A DNA stretch of 64,000 bases from Caproicibacter sp047833665 (GTDB lineage: Bacteria; Bacillota; Clostridia; Oscillospirales; Acutalibacteraceae). Position 1 is the first letter of the stretch. Every line of letters starts with the position of its first letter. The stretch is taken from contig CP181261.1 of assembly GCA_047833665.1 (NCBI GenBank), positions 2,108,001-2,172,000 on the forward strand, read 5' to 3'. The notes beneath the pieces are model-generated. The model saw only the letters and a program-made list of their open reading frames with translations. It did no database searches and was not told the origin of the DNA. Below, piece by piece: positions 34,668-44,095 of this stretch. Position numbers and translations under genes: made by a program.

Positions 34668-36200
34668 ATGGTTTCGCATTTATACAGCATGGGGCTCTAC
34701 GGAATGGATGCATTTCCTGTGGAAGTGGAAGCAGATCTTTCCTCCGGACTTCCCTCATTTGAAGTGGTTGGACTTCCGGATGCGGCGGTCAAGGAATCGC
34801 GCGACCGGGTCAGGGCAGCCATGAAAAACTGCGGGTTTGATTTCCCCGTGAGTAAAATTACCGTCAATCTGGCGCCTGCCGATAAGCGTAAAGAAGGGCC
34901 TATCTATGACCTTCCGGTATTAATCGCGCTGATGAAAGCAAGCGGCCAACTGGATGCAAACCTGGAAGGAAGTGTTTTTATCGGGGAACTTTCTCTAAAC
35001 GGAAAGCTGCGGCCGGTGCGCGGCATCCTGCCGATGGCAATACGAGCGCGTAAAGACGGCTTTAAACGCTTATTTGTCCCGCAGCAAAATGCAGCGGAAG
35101 GTGCTGTGGTTCGTGGAATATCCGTTTTTCCTGTTACAGATTTGCCCGAACTGTTAAGGCATTTAAACGGAGGTACTCAAATTGCCGCATCACAGCCAAG
35201 TGAGATGGAATCTGCTAACGTTTCGGACTGTCCGGATTTTATAGATGTATGCGGACAGGATGATGCCAAACGCGCTCTTGAGGTTGCGGCAGCCGGCGGA
35301 CACAATGTGCTGCTGATAGGCCCTCCCGGTTCCGGTAAAAGCATGCTGGCCCGCCGTATTCCATCCATCCTTCCGGAAATGACATTTGAAGAAACCATTG
35401 AAACCACCAAAATTCATTCTGTTGCGGGAATCCTTCCTCCCGGTGCCTCGCTGGTTCATGCTCGGCCGTTTCGCTCACCGCATCACACCGTCTCCCCTGC
35501 GGGGCTTTCGGGAGGCGGGGGCATCCCGCGCCCCGGGGAAATTTCCTTAGCACACAACGGTGTATTGTTTCTCGATGAGCTTCCCGAATTCTCGCGCAGT
35601 GCGATGGAAGTGCTGCGCCAACCGATTGAGAATGGGACCGTGACCATATCCCGAGCGGGCGGTACGGTCAGCTACCCCTGTTCTGTGATGTTCGTTGCGG
35701 CGATGAATCCCTGTCCATGCGGCTATTTTGGACATCCAACACGGCGCTGCACCTGTTCGTCCCAAGCAGTGTCACGCTATCTCTCGCGGATTTCCGGTCC
35801 TCTGTTGGACCGCCTCGATTTGCACATTGAGGTTCCCCCCGTGGATTTTGAGCAGTTGGATTCTCACTCTGCCGGAGAAAATTCCGAATCCATTCGCCGC
35901 AGAGTCAATGCGGCCCGCCGTATCCAAAATGAACGATTCCGCGGCACAGGCATCACCTGCAACGCCAGAATCAAACCGGACCGCCTGCATGAATTCTGCC
36001 ATCTGAGTGAGTCCGGACGAACTCTGTTAAAAAAGGCTTTTGAACGTTTGGGACTTTCGGCACGTGCCTATGACAGGATTTTAAAAGTATGCCGCACCAT
36101 CGCCGATTTGGATGGAAGCGAGACAATTGAATCCGCCCACGTTGCGGAGGCAGTGCAGTATCGCAGCCTCGACCGCAAATACTGGCTCAAGGAACTTTAA
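34668..36200 (+). CDS. comM: YifB/ComM family Mg-chelatase-like AAA+ ATPase
   Basis: 510 residues. The N-terminal ChlI-like domain (GLPSFEVVGLPDAAVKESRD, NLAPADKRKEGP) precedes the AAA+ core with Walker A LLIGPPGSGKSMLARR and Walker B GVLFLDELPEFSR. A Cys pair region (NPCPCGYFGHPTRRCTC) and a C-terminal lid domain follow. The family includes ComM, a branch-migration helicase aiding integration of transformed DNA; in Firmicutes the role is untested. AAGGGGG lies before the ATG. Confidence 0.92.
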   Translation: MVSHLYSMGLYGMDAFPVEVEADLSSGLPSFEVVGLPDAAVKESRDRVRAAMKNCGFDFPVSKITVNLAPADKRKEGPIYDLPVLIALMKASGQLDANLEGSVFIGELSLNGKLRPVRGILPMAIRARKDGFKRLFVPQQNAAEGAVVRGISVFPVTDLPELLRHLNGGTQIAASQPSEMESANVSDCPDFIDVCGQDDAKRALEVAAAGGHNVLLIGPPGSGKSMLARRIPSILPEMTFEETIETTKIHSVAGILPPGASLVHARPFRSPHHTVSPAGLSGGGGIPRPGEISLAHNGVLFLDELPEFSRSAMEVLRQPIENGTVTISRAGGTVSYPCSVMFVAAMNPCPCGYFGHPTRRCTCSSQAVSRYLSRISGPLLDRLDLHIEVPPVDFEQLDSHSAGENSESIRRRVNAARRIQNERFRGTGITCNARIKPDRLHEFCHLSESGRTLLKKAFERLGLSARAYDRILKVCRTIADLDGSETIESAHVAEAVQYRSLDRKYWLKEL

Positions 36201-36231
36201 CCGAATGACTGCCCGCTGTGCAGATTAAGAA

Positions 36232-36271
36232 ATCCGCCGGATGAAAGTTACATCCGGCGGATGATTTTTTT
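36232..36271 (+). terminator. terminator after comM
   Basis: ATCCGCCGGATG / CATCCGGCGGAT perfect 12-bp stem, then GATTTTTTT. Confidence 0.92.
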
Positions 36272-36297
36272 AGGATATGCGTGAAAGGGATACCACT

Positions 36298-39003
36298 CTA
36301 TTTCAAGGATGAAGCGGCAAGCGGATATCCGTAACCGTATTTGTTATAGCGCACAGCGCTGTAGTCTCCGTAGTTATATACGTTGGCTTCCCCTAATCGG
36401 CGATAGAACAGGCCCGTGTAGAATTTGCCGCCAGCCTGATTCCAGCGAATCAGCTCTGTGCCAAATGCGTAAGCATTGGTGTAATTGAGGTCATGCACCA
36501 GTTCGTCCGCATTTTCAAGGCTGACATAGCCCGAATTAATCCAACCGACCGTTCCATCTTCCAGTTCCACTTTGTACCATCCGTCATTTTTGTCGGAGAA
36601 ATCCCCATCAATCACCGTAACAGATGTCCCTGCTGTTACTGAAGCAATCTGGTTTGAAAGAATTCCGGTGTTATCCCTTACCTGCGTATCCTTCGTAACA
36701 GTCGCCTGATAAGATGTTCCGCTTGAAAAATCAGGCGGCCGTACCGCATTCTTCATAATCTTGATAAAATCCATTTCGGTCGAGCTGTTAAAATACCCTG
36801 GACCGACATTGTAGGCAAAGCTAATTAGGCAGTCGGCTTGATACTGATTCATCAGGAATCCATTCTTTCGAATCATCTTGTTCAGTTCCGATGTATAGGA
36901 AGAATTATTAATCCGGTTGACCATGATGGACCAAGCCTCTGTTTTGCTGATTCCGTTATAAAATTGAGCGTTTGCCCCAAGTGTGCAGCCATAGCCGATT
37001 GTGGGAACCTGACTGGATGATATGGTATCCGTGTAGACATACGAACGGTATCCTTCCCACTTGGCAATCAGCTCCAGCATTTCATCACTGACCCTGCGCT
37101 CCTCGGAAGTTGTCACAGATTTATCGTTTTGTTCTGTCACATATGCACTTGTGGTAAAGCCTGTACTGCTGTAACTGCCGCCGGAACGCGACTGCGCAAG
37201 TATGGTATAACTGCCGGGGTCGTTAAAAGTTGTGGTTGCTTTCCAAACTTTTGTAGTTACCCCGTTAGTTGTTTCCGATGTGCTGCTCACAGCCTCAATT
37301 ACAGTTGTATCTCCGGTCGGTTTGGTTACATAAAAACGCACTCCGTCGCGGCTGGTATCCGTAATGGCAATAAGCGTGATTTGCTCTCCCGGCCCCGCGA
37401 TATTCGGCGAAGCATAGGCTGTGCGAACCGGTTCCGCGTCCACTACCGTTACGCTGCAGGCTGCTGTTGCCGATCCGGATTTTGCGGTAATCACCGCACT
37501 GCCTTTTGCAACGGCGGTTACATATCCGTTTACAACCGTTGCAACGGATGTATCGCTGCTTGTCCAACTGACATCTGCACTGCTCGGATTGGTTGTTGCC
37601 TTTAAGTACAAAGTTTTTCCGATAGGCACGGTTTGTGCTCCGGATGACAGGGAAAGCGTGGCAACCGTGGTTCCTGTGCCGGAACTTCCACCCGTTGAAG
37701 TACCGTCTGAATTCTGGAATATGACATAATCTGTGCTCACATAACCGATTTTGCCGTCTGAAGTTTGGACCTTTACCCAACCGGAAGCGGGCGCACTCAG
37801 CACTTGCAGTTTCGTTCCATACACCAAATTGGTCAAGATAGTGCTCGATGTGTTTGGCTGTCCGCGCAGGCGTAAAACGTCCGCCGTCACAGTCGCTCCC
37901 GTGATTCCCGCAAGACCGCTATCCGAATCTTCCTCTTCGGAATCATCCGAGTTTTCGGTGCTCTCTGAAGAAGCGGAAGATGAAGAAGGCATCGACGAAG
38001 GCGACGATGATGCTGATTGATTGGTATCCGCTGTGTCCGCTGATTGTGTGATGGTTAAATACCGGCGGCTGCACCAACCCTGCGTGCCGCTTGGCGTGCG
38101 AACCTTGAACCAGTCCGAATTGGAATGATCCAGAACCGTGACCGTCAGCCCCTTGCTCATGGTCAGGATGACCCGATTGCTCAACCCGGGTCCGGTGCGC
38201 AAATTTAGATAATCGGTCGTGCGCGCTGTCATGGAACTTGCTGTGGAATTGGATTCTGTAGAAGAGGAGGAATCGGAAATCGTCAGGTATTGACGGCTGC
38301 ACCAACCCAGTGTGCCGCTGGGCGTGCAAACCCGAACCCAGTCCGGATTAGAATTGTCCAAAACTGTGACCGCCAGCCCCTTGCTCATGGTCAGAATTAC
38401 CGGATTGCTCAGCCCAGGCCCGGTGCGCAAATGCAGATAAGCGGTCGTGCGTGCTGTAATGGAACCGGCTGCGGAGTTAGAGCCCGCAGAAGCAGAAGAA
38501 CCGGAAATAGTCAAGTATTGGCGGCTGCACCAGCCCTGCGTACCGCTTGACGTCTGCACTTTCACCCAACCGGAATTGGAATTGTCCAGCACAGTTACGG
38601 CAGTGCCTTTCGGCATAACCCGCAGTATCTTGCCTCTCAAAGATGCTTCCTGCCGCAGATTTAAGTTGGCCGTTGTTGTTGCGGTTAAATTTGTGCCTGA
38701 AGATGTTTGGCCGGAAGATGAGGAAAAACTGAGGTACTGCTTAAAACAGTACCCTGTTTTACCGCTGGAAGTTTTGACTTTCGCCCACTGTGCATCTGAA
38801 TTATCCAGAATGGACACTGTGGTGTTTTTCGGTAAAGTTAATATCACCCTTGTATTTGTTCCTGCCCCTTCACGCAGATTCAGATAATCCGTTGTTGTGG
38901 CCGTTGCAGAGGCAGCGCGAAATGACATTGGAAAGGATAATATGACAAGACAGCCTGCGCAAAATGCGGAGACTGTTTTTTTCAAAAGATCTATTTTTCT
39001 CAT
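36298..39003 (-). CDS. secreted modular lysozyme: five SH3b, Ig-like domains, GH24 split by a sixth SH3b
   Basis: 901 residues with a signal peptide (TVSAFCAGCLVILSFPMSFRA). Residues about 35-400 hold five SH3b repeats of about 60-70 residues (each TTxYLNLRxGPG...GWCSRQYLTI); repeats 3 and 4 are nearly identical. A Ser-rich acidic spacer precedes repeat 5, followed by a BIG2-like Ig domain (VSWTSSDTSVATV) and a second beta domain. The GH24 part starts at ELIAKWEGYRSYVYTD (catalytic Glu in WEG) and includes YQADCLISFAYNVGPGYF. Another SH3b is then inserted before the GH24 end FGTELIRWNQAGGKFYTGL. It should bind and cut peptidoglycan outside the cell, for growth, lysis or competition. The start is the ATG at 39003, as the GTG upstream is part of GGAGTG. 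Confidence 0.88.
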   Translation of the reverse strand: MRKIDLLKKTVSAFCAGCLVILSFPMSFRAASATATTTDYLNLREGAGTNTRVILTLPKNTTVSILDNSDAQWAKVKTSSGKTGYCFKQYLSFSSSSGQTSSGTNLTATTTANLNLRQEASLRGKILRVMPKGTAVTVLDNSNSGWVKVQTSSGTQGWCSRQYLTISGSSASAGSNSAAGSITARTTAYLHLRTGPGLSNPVILTMSKGLAVTVLDNSNPDWVRVCTPSGTLGWCSRQYLTISDSSSSTESNSTASSMTARTTDYLNLRTGPGLSNRVILTMSKGLTVTVLDHSNSDWFKVRTPSGTQGWCSRRYLTITQSADTADTNQSASSSPSSMPSSSSASSESTENSDDSEEEDSDSGLAGITGATVTADVLRLRGQPNTSSTILTNLVYGTKLQVLSAPASGWVKVQTSDGKIGYVSTDYVIFQNSDGTSTGGSSGTGTTVATLSLSSGAQTVPIGKTLYLKATTNPSSADVSWTSSDTSVATVVNGYVTAVAKGSAVITAKSGSATAACSVTVVDAEPVRTAYASPNIAGPGEQITLIAITDTSRDGVRFYVTKPTGDTTVIEAVSSTSETTNGVTTKVWKATTTFNDPGSYTILAQSRSGGSYSSTGFTTSAYVTEQNDKSVTTSEERRVSDEMLELIAKWEGYRSYVYTDTISSSQVPTIGYGCTLGANAQFYNGISKTEAWSIMVNRINNSSYTSELNKMIRKNGFLMNQYQADCLISFAYNVGPGYFNSSTEMDFIKIMKNAVRPPDFSSGTSYQATVTKDTQVRDNTGILSNQIASVTAGTSVTVIDGDFSDKNDGWYKVELEDGTVGWINSGYVSLENADELVHDLNYTNAYAFGTELIRWNQAGGKFYTGLFYRRLGEANVYNYGDYSAVRYNKYGYGYPLAASSLK

Positions 39004-39623
39004 TTCATTCACTCCAGTGGTGTCTGTGATACAGCAGGTTCCACGGTTATCGCAATTTTCTACTTAAATTCATACAAAATTTATTATGATAGAAAATAAT
39101 AAAATCTGTCTCGATTATAACCTAAAATATGACAATTAGCAAGTATTAGTGCCTGCTTTCTCTTTTTTCTTGCTGATATTTTCAGCAAGTGGCAGACTAA
39201 AATAAAAAATTTCCTTTTTAAAAACTCAAACATCGGAAAATGTACGGTTTTTATATGCAATAGCATTCTTGTTCCATTTCCATAGCAATCAATCGTTTCT
39301 TTCAATACTGCAAACGCATAAAGTTTTATCAATATCACATTGCATCATACAGATTTGTACGGTATACTTGATAAAGCAAAGTGACAGTTCCACGAAAATC
39401 AAATCAATGACAATACAAAGTTTCGTTCGTGCAATGTGCGCTGCAGTTTTCCCGCAATCCATGCATTCTTTTTTGCCCGCCAAGCACGAAATGAAGAAAC
39501 CGTCGCTCGCACATCCGAGCGGCGGCATGTTTTTGTCCTAGTGCATAATAGTTTTGCAAAACACGGCAAAATTTGTCGAAATTAAAAGAACACAAATCCT
39601 AATATCTGCTCAGGAGGGGTTAT
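39004..39623. other. 620-base region between the lysozyme and TauE genes
   Basis: AT-rich. A perfect CTTGCTGA / TCAGCAAG hairpin lies near 39167-39188 without a T-run. Short frames rich in Cys on the minus strand (39289-39528) have no ribosome site and no family resemblance. I support no gene here; promoters for both flanking divergent genes must be inside. Confidence 0.5.
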
Positions 39624-40391
39624 ATGACCACCTTACAACAAATTGCCATCATTTGTCCATTGGTTTTTCTAGCCGGTTTGATTGATTCTATTGCAGGCGG
39701 CGGCGGTCTTATCTCTCTGCCTGCCTATTATCTAACCGGACTGCCTGCACATTTCTGTCTTGGCTCTAACAAACTTTCATCCTGCACAGGAACGCTGTTT
39801 TCCACAGGCAGATTTCTGCACAGCAAAAATTTTCATTTTCGCAGTGCCGCTGTTGCCGCAGGCGGCGCACTGTTCGGCTCTTTCCTTGGGGCAAAGCTAT
39901 CTTTGATTCTCGATGACCACGTGCTGCGTATTGCAATGCTCATTCTTCTTCCCGCAGCAGCCGTGTTCATTTTTTTACGCGGACGGCACAGCTCCGATGA
40001 AAACACTTTTGACCAAATTCCGCCTATCACAGCTCTTCTGCTTTCCGCCGCAATCGGCATTGTAATTGGTGCATATGATGGATTTTTCGGCCCGGGAACA
40101 GGCACATTCCTCATTTTGGCGTTTACTACCATCTTGGGGTTTGATATGAAAACCGCATGCGGGAACACAAAAGTGGTCAATCTTTCTTCCAATCTAGCCG
40201 CGCTTGCCACATTTATCGCCGCGGGTACCATTGAGTACCGTTTGGCGATTCCCGCCGCTTTTTGCTCCGTGGCCGGCCATTGGATTGGATCCGGACTTGC
40301 CATAAAAAAAGGATCGAAATTTATCCGACCCGTTATGCTTTTTGTGCTTGCTCTTCTTTTTTCAAAGCTTGTTTTTGACATGTTCGCTTAA
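39624..40391 (+). CDS. TauE/SafE family membrane transporter
   Basis: 255 residues with about eight membrane helices. LAGLIDSIAGGGGLISLPAY and IGAYDGFFGPGTGTFLILAF are the two inverted-repeat signature motifs of the TauE/SafE family, which exports sulfite, sulfoacetate or other organic anions. GGAGGGG lies 6 bases before the ATG. It stands alone with its own terminator. Substrate unknown. Confidence 0.9.
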   Translation: MTTLQQIAIICPLVFLAGLIDSIAGGGGLISLPAYYLTGLPAHFCLGSNKLSSCTGTLFSTGRFLHSKNFHFRSAAVAAGGALFGSFLGAKLSLILDDHVLRIAMLILLPAAAVFIFLRGRHSSDENTFDQIPPITALLLSAAIGIVIGAYDGFFGPGTGTFLILAFTTILGFDMKTACGNTKVVNLSSNLAALATFIAAGTIEYRLAIPAAFCSVAGHWIGSGLAIKKGSKFIRPVMLFVLALLFSKLVFDMFA

Positions 40392-40442
40392 TCTCAATCT
40401 TCTAAACATTGCCGGCATACCCTTCCATACTGCAAAAAGAAT

Positions 40443-40479
40443 CGCTGCCTTGCTGTACACACAGAAGGCAGCGTTTTTT
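40443..40479 (+). terminator. terminator after the TauE gene
   Basis: CGCTGCCTT / AAGGCAGCG stem followed by TTTTTT. Confidence 0.9.
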
Positions 40480-40515
40480 AATAATGATTGTTGTGCGTTG
40501 TGAAAAGCACAAATT

Positions 40516-41037
40516 TTATGATGTTTTATGTTCGAGCAGTTCTGAAAACAACTTATCTTCCGCGGCTGTAGCACTTCCGACAGAAACCAAAACATAGCGG
40601 CCTTTATGGGAAATCAAAACATTTTTCAGAGCATTGTACTGAATTGGATTCAAACTTTTAAACCCTGCCGCCTTTGCACTGATATGATCATTGATAGCCT
40701 GTTCCAATTGATCATATTTAGAGGAATCCGTAAGCAAAAAACAAGCAAGTTCCGATGCACTTTCACTGGATTTGCTCATATAAACAGAACTAGCCTGCAC
40801 AACGCCATCCGGAATATCATAGTGCTTAGAGATTTGCTCCGGGTCAATTTTAGCCAGATCTTCTATTTTTAATGTTTCAATAATATGTTGGGTGATTTGA
40901 TCCGGTGTATATTCGGCATAATTGTTGCGAATATGGTAAATAACAAAAAAGGCACCAATTAAAACAGCAATCGTGCAGATTACAGTAACAGCGGTAAAAA
41001 ACAGCCACTTTTTTCTGCTCCGTTCCGCTTGATCCAT
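40516..41037 (-). CDS. DUF4358 membrane-anchored protein
   Basis: 173 residues. One N-terminal membrane helix (WLFFTAVTVICTIAVLIGAFF) and an extracellular domain. KHYDIPDGVVQASSVYMSKS, and KYDQLEQAINDHISA with KGRYVLVSVG, follow the DUF4358 pattern found across clostridia. The function is unknown. The start MDQAERSRKK follows GGAGGCGCCAGA. Not linked to neighbours by operon spacing. Confidence 0.8.
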   Translation of the reverse strand: MDQAERSRKKWLFFTAVTVICTIAVLIGAFFVIYHIRNNYAEYTPDQITQHIIETLKIEDLAKIDPEQISKHYDIPDGVVQASSVYMSKSSESASELACFLLTDSSKYDQLEQAINDHISAKAAGFKSLNPIQYNALKNVLISHKGRYVLVSVGSATAAEDKLFSELLEHKTS

Positions 41038-41542
41038 TCTGGCGCCTCCTTTCAGCTGCATGTTAATAATCGCCATTGTATTTTACAGTATTTTACGCTG
41101 TGTATAATTCTTACTTAGAATATTAACACCCATGTAATACGCTTTAAAAGAAATTTAATGTGTATCGATCCGCTTTTTTGGTTGCATGCACTTTACATAA
41201 TCTATATTTGTACTCTTTTCCTGAACATTTTAAATCGTAATATTCCACATTTTCCACATAGTTTTCAACAGACATCCTCTTGATTCATCTGAAAAATTAG
41301 GGCTTTTCAACTTATGGATGTCCTATGTTGAAAACATCTAGTTGAAACCTGTTAAGTATTGCAGTTAACATAATATAATATTATCCGCACAATACTTTTA
41401 TTTTATTCCAATAAGAAATATTTCCCTTTCACTTTTTAAGCCGATATTTTTTCCCTACCGTTTTGGTGCAAAAAATGATTGAAAGATAACAACTTGTAAA
41501 ATGGAGAAAACAAGCCGAATTTTCGCTAAAACTTTTGAAAAA
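41038..41542. other. 500-base AT-rich region upstream of the DUF4358 gene and downstream of rubrerythrin
   Basis: No coding frame. It contains a long inverted repeat (41261-41335) and several TTTTCAAC/GTTGAAAA and TTTTCCACA-like words. Nothing else is recognisable. Confidence 0.5.
41261..41335. repeat. 17-bp inverted repeat with 38-base loop
   Basis: GTTTTCAACAGACATCC (41261-41277) pairs with GGATGTC-CTA-TGTTGAAAAC (41316-41335), interrupted only by a 3-base bulge. It lies in a gene-free stretch about 225 bases upstream of the DUF4358 start. No T-run follows on either strand, so it is not a terminator. Confidence 0.7.
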
Positions 41543-41589
41543 TAAAAAATGTGCTTTGAAGCGGCCTACAAGCCTTTTCAAAGCACATT
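41543..41589 (-). terminator. terminator after rubrerythrin
   Basis: AATGTGCTTTGAA / TTCAAAGCACATT arms, then TTTTTATTTTT on the minus strand. Confidence 0.9.
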
Positions 41590-41628
41590 GTTACAAAGGA
41601 GTTTATATAAAACGAATAGAAGAAGAAA

Positions 41629-42183
41629 TCAAAATTGCTTATACATTTCTCTTTTTGCTCCGCAGATTGGGCACTTTTCGGGGGCACCGTCCAAAATGGT
41701 ATGACCGCAGACCGGGCAGACATAGACTGCTTTCAGTTCCATATCCTTGCCTTCTTTTGCGGCATTTTGCGCCTGTTGAAACAGTTTCGCATGAATTTTC
41801 TCCGCTTCAAGAGCAAAGTGGAAAGAACGTTTGGCTTCCGCCTCGTTTTGGAATTCGGCGGTATTCAGATACACAGGATACATCTGGTTAACTTCATGGA
41901 GTTCACCATTGATCGCTCCTTGAAGGTTATCCACTGTTTTGCCCGTTCCAAAAACGCCGCCGGCAGCCACGGTTGCATCAGCGGTGGTTCCGCCAAGGAC
42001 ATGAAAATGATTTCCGGCGTGAACACGCTCGGCGTAAGCAATTGCCGTAAACAACTTGCCTATTTTGGGGAAGCCTTCCTTTTCGGCCATATCGCCCCAA
42101 ATCAGATACCTCATGTGAGCCATACTTTCCCCGCCATAAGCGGAGCGAAGATAATCTGCAGTCATTGCATTTTGAACAGCCAT
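41629..42183 (-). CDS. rbr: rubrerythrin
   Basis: 184 residues. The ferritin-like diiron domain has ExxH-type motifs (YGGESMAHMRYL, EGFPKIGKLFTAIAYAE, ALEAEKIHAKLF). The C-terminal rubredoxin domain has CPVCGHT and CPICGAK for one Fe(Cys)4. It reduces hydrogen peroxide with electrons from NADH-linked rubredoxin systems in anaerobes. TAGGAGGTTTCATA precedes the ATG. It follows desulfoferrodoxin by 115 bases, so superoxide and peroxide removal are likely co-expressed. Confidence 0.95.
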   Translation of the reverse strand: MAVQNAMTADYLRSAYGGESMAHMRYLIWGDMAEKEGFPKIGKLFTAIAYAERVHAGNHFHVLGGTTADATVAAGGVFGTGKTVDNLQGAINGELHEVNQMYPVYLNTAEFQNEAEAKRSFHFALEAEKIHAKLFQQAQNAAKEGKDMELKAVYVCPVCGHTILDGAPEKCPICGAKREMYKQF

Positions 42184-42298
42184 TATGAAACCTCCTACTC
42201 AACATTCATTTTATAGTACCAATAACACCGGATGTGATTCCCGGTTTATTATTTGGAGTTTTGCCCAAAACATTCACGGTCTGCTTGCAAAATTCAAA

Positions 42299-42673
42299 TT
42301 AAAAATCTGCCTTCCACAATCCGTGCAAATTGCAGTATGCATATGCCGTGCCATTTTCTGCATTTTCAAATTCAGCAACCGGCTGCATACCCGGCTGCAA
42401 ATATTTAATTTCCACACGCTCGCCGGACACCAGTGCAACCCACTGAATGTAATGTTCCGGCTGCATGGGATGGAGCGTGGAACCAACCGTAACCTTTACT
42501 TTGCCGTTTTCTTTCGTCACTACCGGCACATGCTTTTCCTGAGCAGCATCTGTACTGTTAGCAACAAGTTTTGTCATATCTTGGCCGCAGCATACCAGCG
42601 TACCGCCGCCTTCCTTCACCATCGCAACAATATTCCCGCATCTTTCACAACGATAAAAATCAGCTTTTGCCAT
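42299..42673 (-). CDS. dfx: desulfoferrodoxin (superoxide reductase)
   Basis: 124 residues. The N-terminal desulforedoxin domain holds CERCG and CCGQD (Fe(Cys)4). The neelaredoxin domain has EKHVPVV, TLHPMQPEHYIQW and CNLHGLW, giving the four His and one Cys of the catalytic iron. It reduces superoxide to peroxide without making oxygen. AAGGAGAGATTCAT precedes the ATG. First gene of dfx-rbr. Confidence 0.95.
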   Translation of the reverse strand: MAKADFYRCERCGNIVAMVKEGGGTLVCCGQDMTKLVANSTDAAQEKHVPVVTKENGKVKVTVGSTLHPMQPEHYIQWVALVSGERVEIKYLQPGMQPVAEFENAENGTAYAYCNLHGLWKADF

Positions 42674-42815
42674 ATGAATCTCTCCTTATTTAAATTTAAA
42701 TGTACCTTATCTCTATCTCTAAAATATAATGCATGTAAAGCAATCGGCTGTTTTGTCAAAACTCCCTATTGACCAGCTTTGAAAATTTCAGATTTTATTC
42801 ATCCCTCCGATTAAA

Positions 42816-42871
42816 TAATAATCATTCTTAATTTCTGAATTTATCTTAGCACATATTTTTCCAATATGCAA
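42816..42871 (-). promoter_or_regulatory. candidate promoter and PerR-like box upstream of dfx-rbr
   Basis: On the minus strand TTGCAT (42866-42871), 17 bases, TAAGAT (42843-42848) can be a promoter. Just downstream the plus-strand word TAATAAT-C-ATTCTTA (42816-42830) matches 11 of 14 bases of the PerR 7-1-7 box. This would fit peroxide control of the operon. The leader to dfx would be about 165 bases, which is long. Confidence 0.35.
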
Positions 42872-42976
42872 GCCCTTTTTATAAAAAATAATAAAAATAT
42901 TTAATTTTATGCTAATTGACTCATTCAGCTTTGTACGATTAGATTTTTACTATCAGATTTTTACTATATGTAATGA

Positions 42977-43009
42977 GAAAAAAAATATGCGCCGTAGCGA
43001 ACGGCGCAT
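42977..43009 (-). terminator. terminator after galM
   Basis: ATGCGCCGT / ACGGCGCAT stem followed by ATTTTTTTT on the minus strand. Confidence 0.92.
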
Positions 43010-43016
43010 CGAACTT

Positions 43017-44066
43017 TTATTTACAGTGAAACCGAAATTCAGTGGCAGAATGAAAGGAATGGTTCGGCTTCAAATTAGAATACGGAAATTGCGGATGATG
43101 GACGGCATCCGGGAAAAACTGTGTTTCCAAGCAGACGGCATGGTGCGGCTTGAACGGCACACCGCCGTGTCCTGTGGAACCGGCAGGAAAAGAGTTAGCC
43201 GTGTAAACCTGCAGGCCCGGCAAATCGGTATAAACCTGCATCACTCTTCCGCTTTCCGGATCATAAAGCTCCGCCGCCTTGCGCAGTCCATTCGCATTTC
43301 TTAAGACAAAATTAACGTCATATCCGCCGCACTGTGCCAAAAACGGCTCGGAAGCCTGGATATCCTGTCCAATGGGTTTGGAAGTCCGAAAATCGTAAGG
43401 AGTTCCCTCCACGGGAAGAATGCTGCCTGTTGGAATCAAACCATCGTCCGCTTGGGTTATCCCGTCAGCATATACTTGCAGCATGTGCCCAAGGATATCC
43501 TTTTCCGCATGGCCTGTTAAATTAAAATAGGAATGATTGGTCAGGTTCAGCGGTGTTTCCGCATCGGTTTCGGCGCGATAATCAATGCGAAGCGCATTGT
43601 CCTCCGTTAGGGTGTAGGTAACTTCTACTTGAAGATTGCCCGGAAATCCGCCGTCTCCGTCAGGACTTAGTAGAGAAAAAGTAACATATGGCTCCGCTCC
43701 GTCTTTTATTTCTTTGATATTCCATATCCGGTTCTGAAATCCGGACGACGCGCTGTGCAGGGTATTGCTGCCCTCGTTTTGTTCAAGGTGATATTTTTTT
43801 CCGTCTGCAGTAAATTCCCCGCCTGCAATTCGGTTTGCAAAACGCCCTATCACTGCACCGTGGACATCGCCGGGTGCTTCGTATTCCGCCAACGTATCAT
43901 GACCGAGGATGACATTTTCTGATTGGCCTTTGCGGTTTGCTGTCATCAGACGAGTGATGCGGCAGCCGTAAGTGAGAAATTCACCCACCATACCGCTTTT
44001 GCTTTTCAAAATTAATTTTTCAACGGGTCTTCCGTCTGAAAGCGTACCAAATTTCAGCTTTTCCAT
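43017..44066 (-). CDS. galM: aldose 1-epimerase (mutarotase)
   Basis: 349 residues. IGRFANRIAGGEF, NLTNHSYFNLTGH (catalytic His) and CLETQFFPDAVHHPQFP (catalytic Glu in LETQ) are GalM signatures. It interconverts alpha and beta sugars so that glucokinase downstream of alpha-glucosidases gets its substrate. GGGGGGAGAAGCTGAAT precedes the ATG. It follows the ROK kinase by 29 bases in one operon. Confidence 0.95.
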   Translation of the reverse strand: MEKLKFGTLSDGRPVEKLILKSKSGMVGEFLTYGCRITRLMTANRKGQSENVILGHDTLAEYEAPGDVHGAVIGRFANRIAGGEFTADGKKYHLEQNEGSNTLHSASSGFQNRIWNIKEIKDGAEPYVTFSLLSPDGDGGFPGNLQVEVTYTLTEDNALRIDYRAETDAETPLNLTNHSYFNLTGHAEKDILGHMLQVYADGITQADDGLIPTGSILPVEGTPYDFRTSKPIGQDIQASEPFLAQCGGYDVNFVLRNANGLRKAAELYDPESGRVMQVYTDLPGLQVYTANSFPAGSTGHGGVPFKPHHAVCLETQFFPDAVHHPQFPYSNLKPNHSFHSATEFRFHCK

Positions 44067-44095
44067 ATTCAGCTTCTCCCCCCGTTTAGCTCAAT

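Noticed and set aside
37940..38900. DNA repeats within the lysozyme gene as a separate repeat locus
   Set aside because: They are explained by the tandem SH3b domains of the protein.
39289..39595. Cys-rich minus-strand frames upstream of the TauE gene
   Set aside because: No ribosome site, overlapping alternatives in two frames, and no family resemblance.
41240..41400. DnaA-box-like words (TTTTCCACA, TTATCCGCA) suggesting a chromosomal origin
   Set aside because: Each has a mismatch, only two or three occur, and no dnaA, dnaN or related genes are close.
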